From an uncultured Muribaculaceae bacterium (GTDB lineage: Bacteria; Bacteroidota; Bacteroidia; Bacteroidales; Muribaculaceae), in assembly GCA_910584905.1 (NCBI GenBank), contig CAJUCQ010000023.1, positions 1 through 64,000 of the forward strand: 64,000 nucleotides of DNA, given 5' to 3'. A model generated the notes under the pieces. It worked only from the letters and a program-made list of their open reading frames with translations, had not been told where the DNA came from and did not search any database. The translations under genes were made by a program, and so were the position numbers. This document shows, piece by piece, positions 62,326 to 64,000 of the stretch; within the stretch, counting starts at the first letter, position 1, and each line of letters starts with the position of its first letter.

Positions 62326-62810
62326 TCAGGAACGGTTCGCCCGAAGATGCCGCCGCAATGGCGGCCATATACAACCACTACGTCGAGACAAGCCCCGTCA
62401 TCTTCTCGGAACAGACACTGTCGCCCGAGGAGATGAAAGCCAAAATCGAGCGACTGATTCCCGACGGGAAATTCCCCTTTCTCGTCTCCGAAGAAAACGG
62501 CATCGTGACAGGCTACTGCTACGCCCACCTCTGGCAACCCGACCCCGTCTACGCCCGCTCATGGGAAGTGACCATATACCTTGCGCCCGGAGCCGGAGGC
62601 AAAGGCACGGGCACAGCCCTGCTCCAACGCCTCGTCGGCGAATGCCGCACCGGCGGGTGCCACACTCTCGTAAGCTTCATCACCCTCGGCAACAGGCCCT
62701 GCGAACGCATTCACCAAAAAAACGGCTTCACCCTCGCAGGCATAGTGCGGCAGGCCGGATACAAATTCGGCGAATACCACAGCGACGCGATATATCAGCT
62801 CATTCTCTAA
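62322..62810 (+). CDS. GNAT-family N-acetyltransferase
   Basis: A 162-residue protein of the phosphinothricin-acetyltransferase type: MIRNGSPEDAAAMAAIYNHYV and TSPVIFSEQTLS at the N-terminus, EVTIYLAPGAGGKGTGTALLQ as the acetyl-CoA loop, and NGFTLAGIVRQAGYKFG near the end. It transfers acetyl from acetyl-CoA to an amine such as an amino-acid-like compound. It overlaps the GH3 gene by 4 bases, so nucleotidase, GH3 fusion and acetyltransferase form an operon. Confidence 0.92.
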   Translation: MIRNGSPEDAAAMAAIYNHYVETSPVIFSEQTLSPEEMKAKIERLIPDGKFPFLVSEENGIVTGYCYAHLWQPDPVYARSWEVTIYLAPGAGGKGTGTALLQRLVGECRTGGCHTLVSFITLGNRPCERIHQKNGFTLAGIVRQAGYKFGEYHSDAIYQLIL

Positions 62811-62874
62811 AACAATTCGCCGACTCCGAACGTATTAATAGTAACCCACACGTCAACTATAAACACGTTCAACT

Positions 62875-63117
62875 ATGACAGATTTCAGGCGAATACTCCG
62901 CATACTGCTTGTCATCGCCGCCACGGCAAGCGTCGCTTCATGCGGCACAATACGCACATACGGAGGCATCGAACACGACTACGAATACGACTTCGATGAC
63001 CACCATCACAAACACAAAAAACACCACAAACACCACAAACATAAAAAGCACAAAAAGCACCACCATCACCACCACGACGGCTTCTATGAACCCTGCGACG
63101 ATGATGACGACGACTGA
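62875..63117 (+). CDS. His/Lys-rich small lipoprotein
   Basis: An 80-residue protein. The lipobox is VASC with Cys23. Residues 43-67 contain 16 His and 9 Lys and nothing else, then the protein ends with GFYEPC and six Asp residues. Before the His tract is an acidic YEYDFDD segment. The composition points to a surface or periplasmic metal-binding or polyion role, but this is inference. Start, lipobox and in-frame repeat make a real gene likely, although such low-complexity genes are often missed. Confidence 0.72.
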   Translation: MTDFRRILRILLVIAATASVASCGTIRTYGGIEHDYEYDFDDHHHKHKKHHKHHKHKKHKKHHHHHHDGFYEPCDDDDDD

Positions 63118-63129
63118 CCGTCGAAAAAA

Positions 63130-63161
63130 TTTGGCATTTCGCAAATAATTACGTATTTTTG
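63130..63161 (+). promoter_or_regulatory. Bacteroidetes promoter for the 77-residue protein gene
   Basis: TTTG at 63130-63133, a 20-base gap and TATTTTTG at 63154-63161 match both consensus elements. Predicted leader to the ATG at 63227 is about 60 bases. Confidence 0.75.
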
Positions 63162-63226
63162 GCTCTGCATAGACCTTAATCCATCACCGACAATCCATCA
63201 TCTTACCCCGGTATCCGAAATTCATC

Positions 63227-63460
63227 ATGGAAGACCTGACAGAATATTTCATGCAAATCCTCAAGCAAAGCGGGAGCGTAGACATGGCCGAAGCCGACTT
63301 CAGGCAAAGTCTCATCGACAATCCCGACCTGCGACGACAATATAAAGACTACTGCCAAGAGACGGGCACAAGCGAAAAACGCGGATTCCGCGACTTCTGC
63401 GAAGAATACGTATCAGAGAGCAACACCGTCTGGCAGCATCTCAGCGACTATGACGATTAA
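63227..63460 (+). CDS. Small acidic protein of unknown function
   Basis: A 77-residue helical protein: MEDLTEYFMQILKQSGSVDMAEADF, DNPDLRRQYKDYCQETG and KRGFRDFCEEYVSE. It is acidic and has two Cys but no signal peptide or named domain. Strong promoter and an 11-base overlap with the agmatine deiminase gene support it as real and cotranscribed. I do not recognise the family. Confidence 0.8.
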   Translation: MEDLTEYFMQILKQSGSVDMAEADFRQSLIDNPDLRRQYKDYCQETGTSEKRGFRDFCEEYVSESNTVWQHLSDYDD

Positions 63461-64000
63461 CCCCTCGAAAGAAAAAAACATTTCAGGGCGACGCCTCCCC
63501 GCCGAATGGGAGCCCGTAGAGGCCGTAATGACAGCTTGGCCTCATGACGACACCGACTGGAGCCACATGCTCCCCGAAGTCGAACAATGCTACACAGGGA
63601 TGTGCACGGCAATCGCCGCGCACACCCTGCTTATTGTCATCGGGCCTGAAAAAGCCCTCGGACGAGCCCGCGAATGCCTCAGCGCAATCCCCCCGGAGCG
63701 AGTGCGATTCATTTGCGTGCCCACCAACGACACATGGGTACGCGACTACGGAGCAATAACCGTTGAAAGCGGCAACGGCACAAACATCCCCTGCGACTTC
63801 AAATTCAACGGTTGGGGACTGAAATTCGCCGCCGACCGCGACAACCTCGCCACTTCCCGACTCGGAATCTTCAAAACAGCCCCCGAAAACCACCTCAGCT
63901 TCGTCCTCGAAGGAGGCTCGATTGAATCCGACGGACAAGGCACGCTCCTGACCACCGCCGAATGCCTCCTCTCCCCGAACCGCAACGGCGGCATGACCCG
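63450..64000 (+). CDS. aguA: Agmatine deiminase (partial, cut by window end)
   Basis: The first 183 codons of an agmatine deiminase/peptidyl-arginine-deiminase-family protein whose usual length is about 340-360. LPAEWEPVEAVMTAWPHD near the start and VPTNDTWVRDYGAITVE are the family signatures, and FVLEGGSIESDGQG supplies the next conserved acidic site; the catalytic Cys lies beyond the window. The enzyme converts agmatine to N-carbamoylputrescine in polyamine synthesis. Translation starts at the ATG at 63450, overlapping the upstream gene by 11 bases. Confidence 0.92.
   Translation, partial: MTINPSKEKNISGRRLPAEWEPVEAVMTAWPHDDTDWSHMLPEVEQCYTGMCTAIAAHTLLIVIGPEKALGRARECLSAIPPERVRFICVPTNDTWVRDYGAITVESGNGTNIPCDFKFNGWGLKFAADRDNLATSRLGIFKTAPENHLSFVLEGGSIESDGQGTLLTTAECLLSPNRNGGMT

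Overview
This window is chromosomal DNA from a Gram-negative member of the order Bacteroidales. A Muribaculaceae (S24-7) relative is the best guess, but that is inference from gene content and GC-rich, C-ending codon use; no rRNA is present to confirm it. Supporting signs are an aerotolerance (Bat) operon, a six-gene Na+-NQR operon, HU-CCDC81/SPOR and DUF3332 proteins, a 388-residue PurM, lipoprotein-rich envelope genes, and promoter -7 boxes of the Bacteroidetes form TAnnTTTG, several with TTTG 18-20 bases upstream. Nearly all of the window is housekeeping or envelope biology. I see no insertion sequence, prophage, CRISPR array, tRNA or rRNA.

Layout. 1-1.5 kb: a secreted Pro/His/Asn-rich repeat protein and a Rossmann-like protein. 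1.5-4 kb (minus): an overlapping operon of nitroreductase, DUF2520 oxidoreductase, KdsC-type phosphatase and Maf. 4-5.2 kb (minus): an HU/SPOR envelope protein. 5.4-13.9 kb (plus): the Bat operon (MoxR, DUF58, BatA-type and BatB-type VWA proteins, BatD, BatE), in which BatB and the TPR protein BatC form one reading frame. 14-18.2 kb: a small HTH protein, a universal stress protein, a membrane protein and a large TPR protein. 18.3-21 kb: a small lipoprotein and PriA, convergent with a minus-strand block (FtsH, RsfS, an FtsX-type permease, a muramidase-like lipoprotein, PepD) reaching to 27.4 kb. 27.6-30.7 kb (plus): a small membrane protein with a Skp/OmpH-type lipoprotein, then ProC, a short SSB, MmcQ/YjbR and DUF5131. 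30.7-36.3 kb (minus): AhpF, AhpC, a decayed secreted-enzyme gene with a 71-bp tandem duplication, PrfC and RfbD.

From 36.4 kb to the end every gene lies on the plus strand: an OmpA lipoprotein; dCMP deaminase, C-terminal protease and 5-formyl-THF cyclo-ligase; nqrABCDEF followed by an amidase and an MCE-domain protein; dnaA; a coiled-coil membrane protein, MgtC, a KefB-type antiporter, PurM, an MltF-like transglycosylase and a DUF3332 protein; a 5'-nucleotidase, a GH3/serine-hydrolase fusion and a GNAT acetyltransferase; a His/Lys-rich lipoprotein; a small conserved protein; and the start of agmatine deiminase, cut by the window edge.

The least explained item is the 517-bp gap after dnaA. 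It contains a near-perfect Bacteroidetes promoter followed by a 117-nt segment whose ends form a perfect 15-bp stem around three internal hairpins, a good candidate for a structured non-coding RNA. Secondary points are base-contact substitutions in the DNA-binding domain of DnaA, the BatB-BatC fusion, a tail-less SSB, and the eroded glycanase/discoidin gene.
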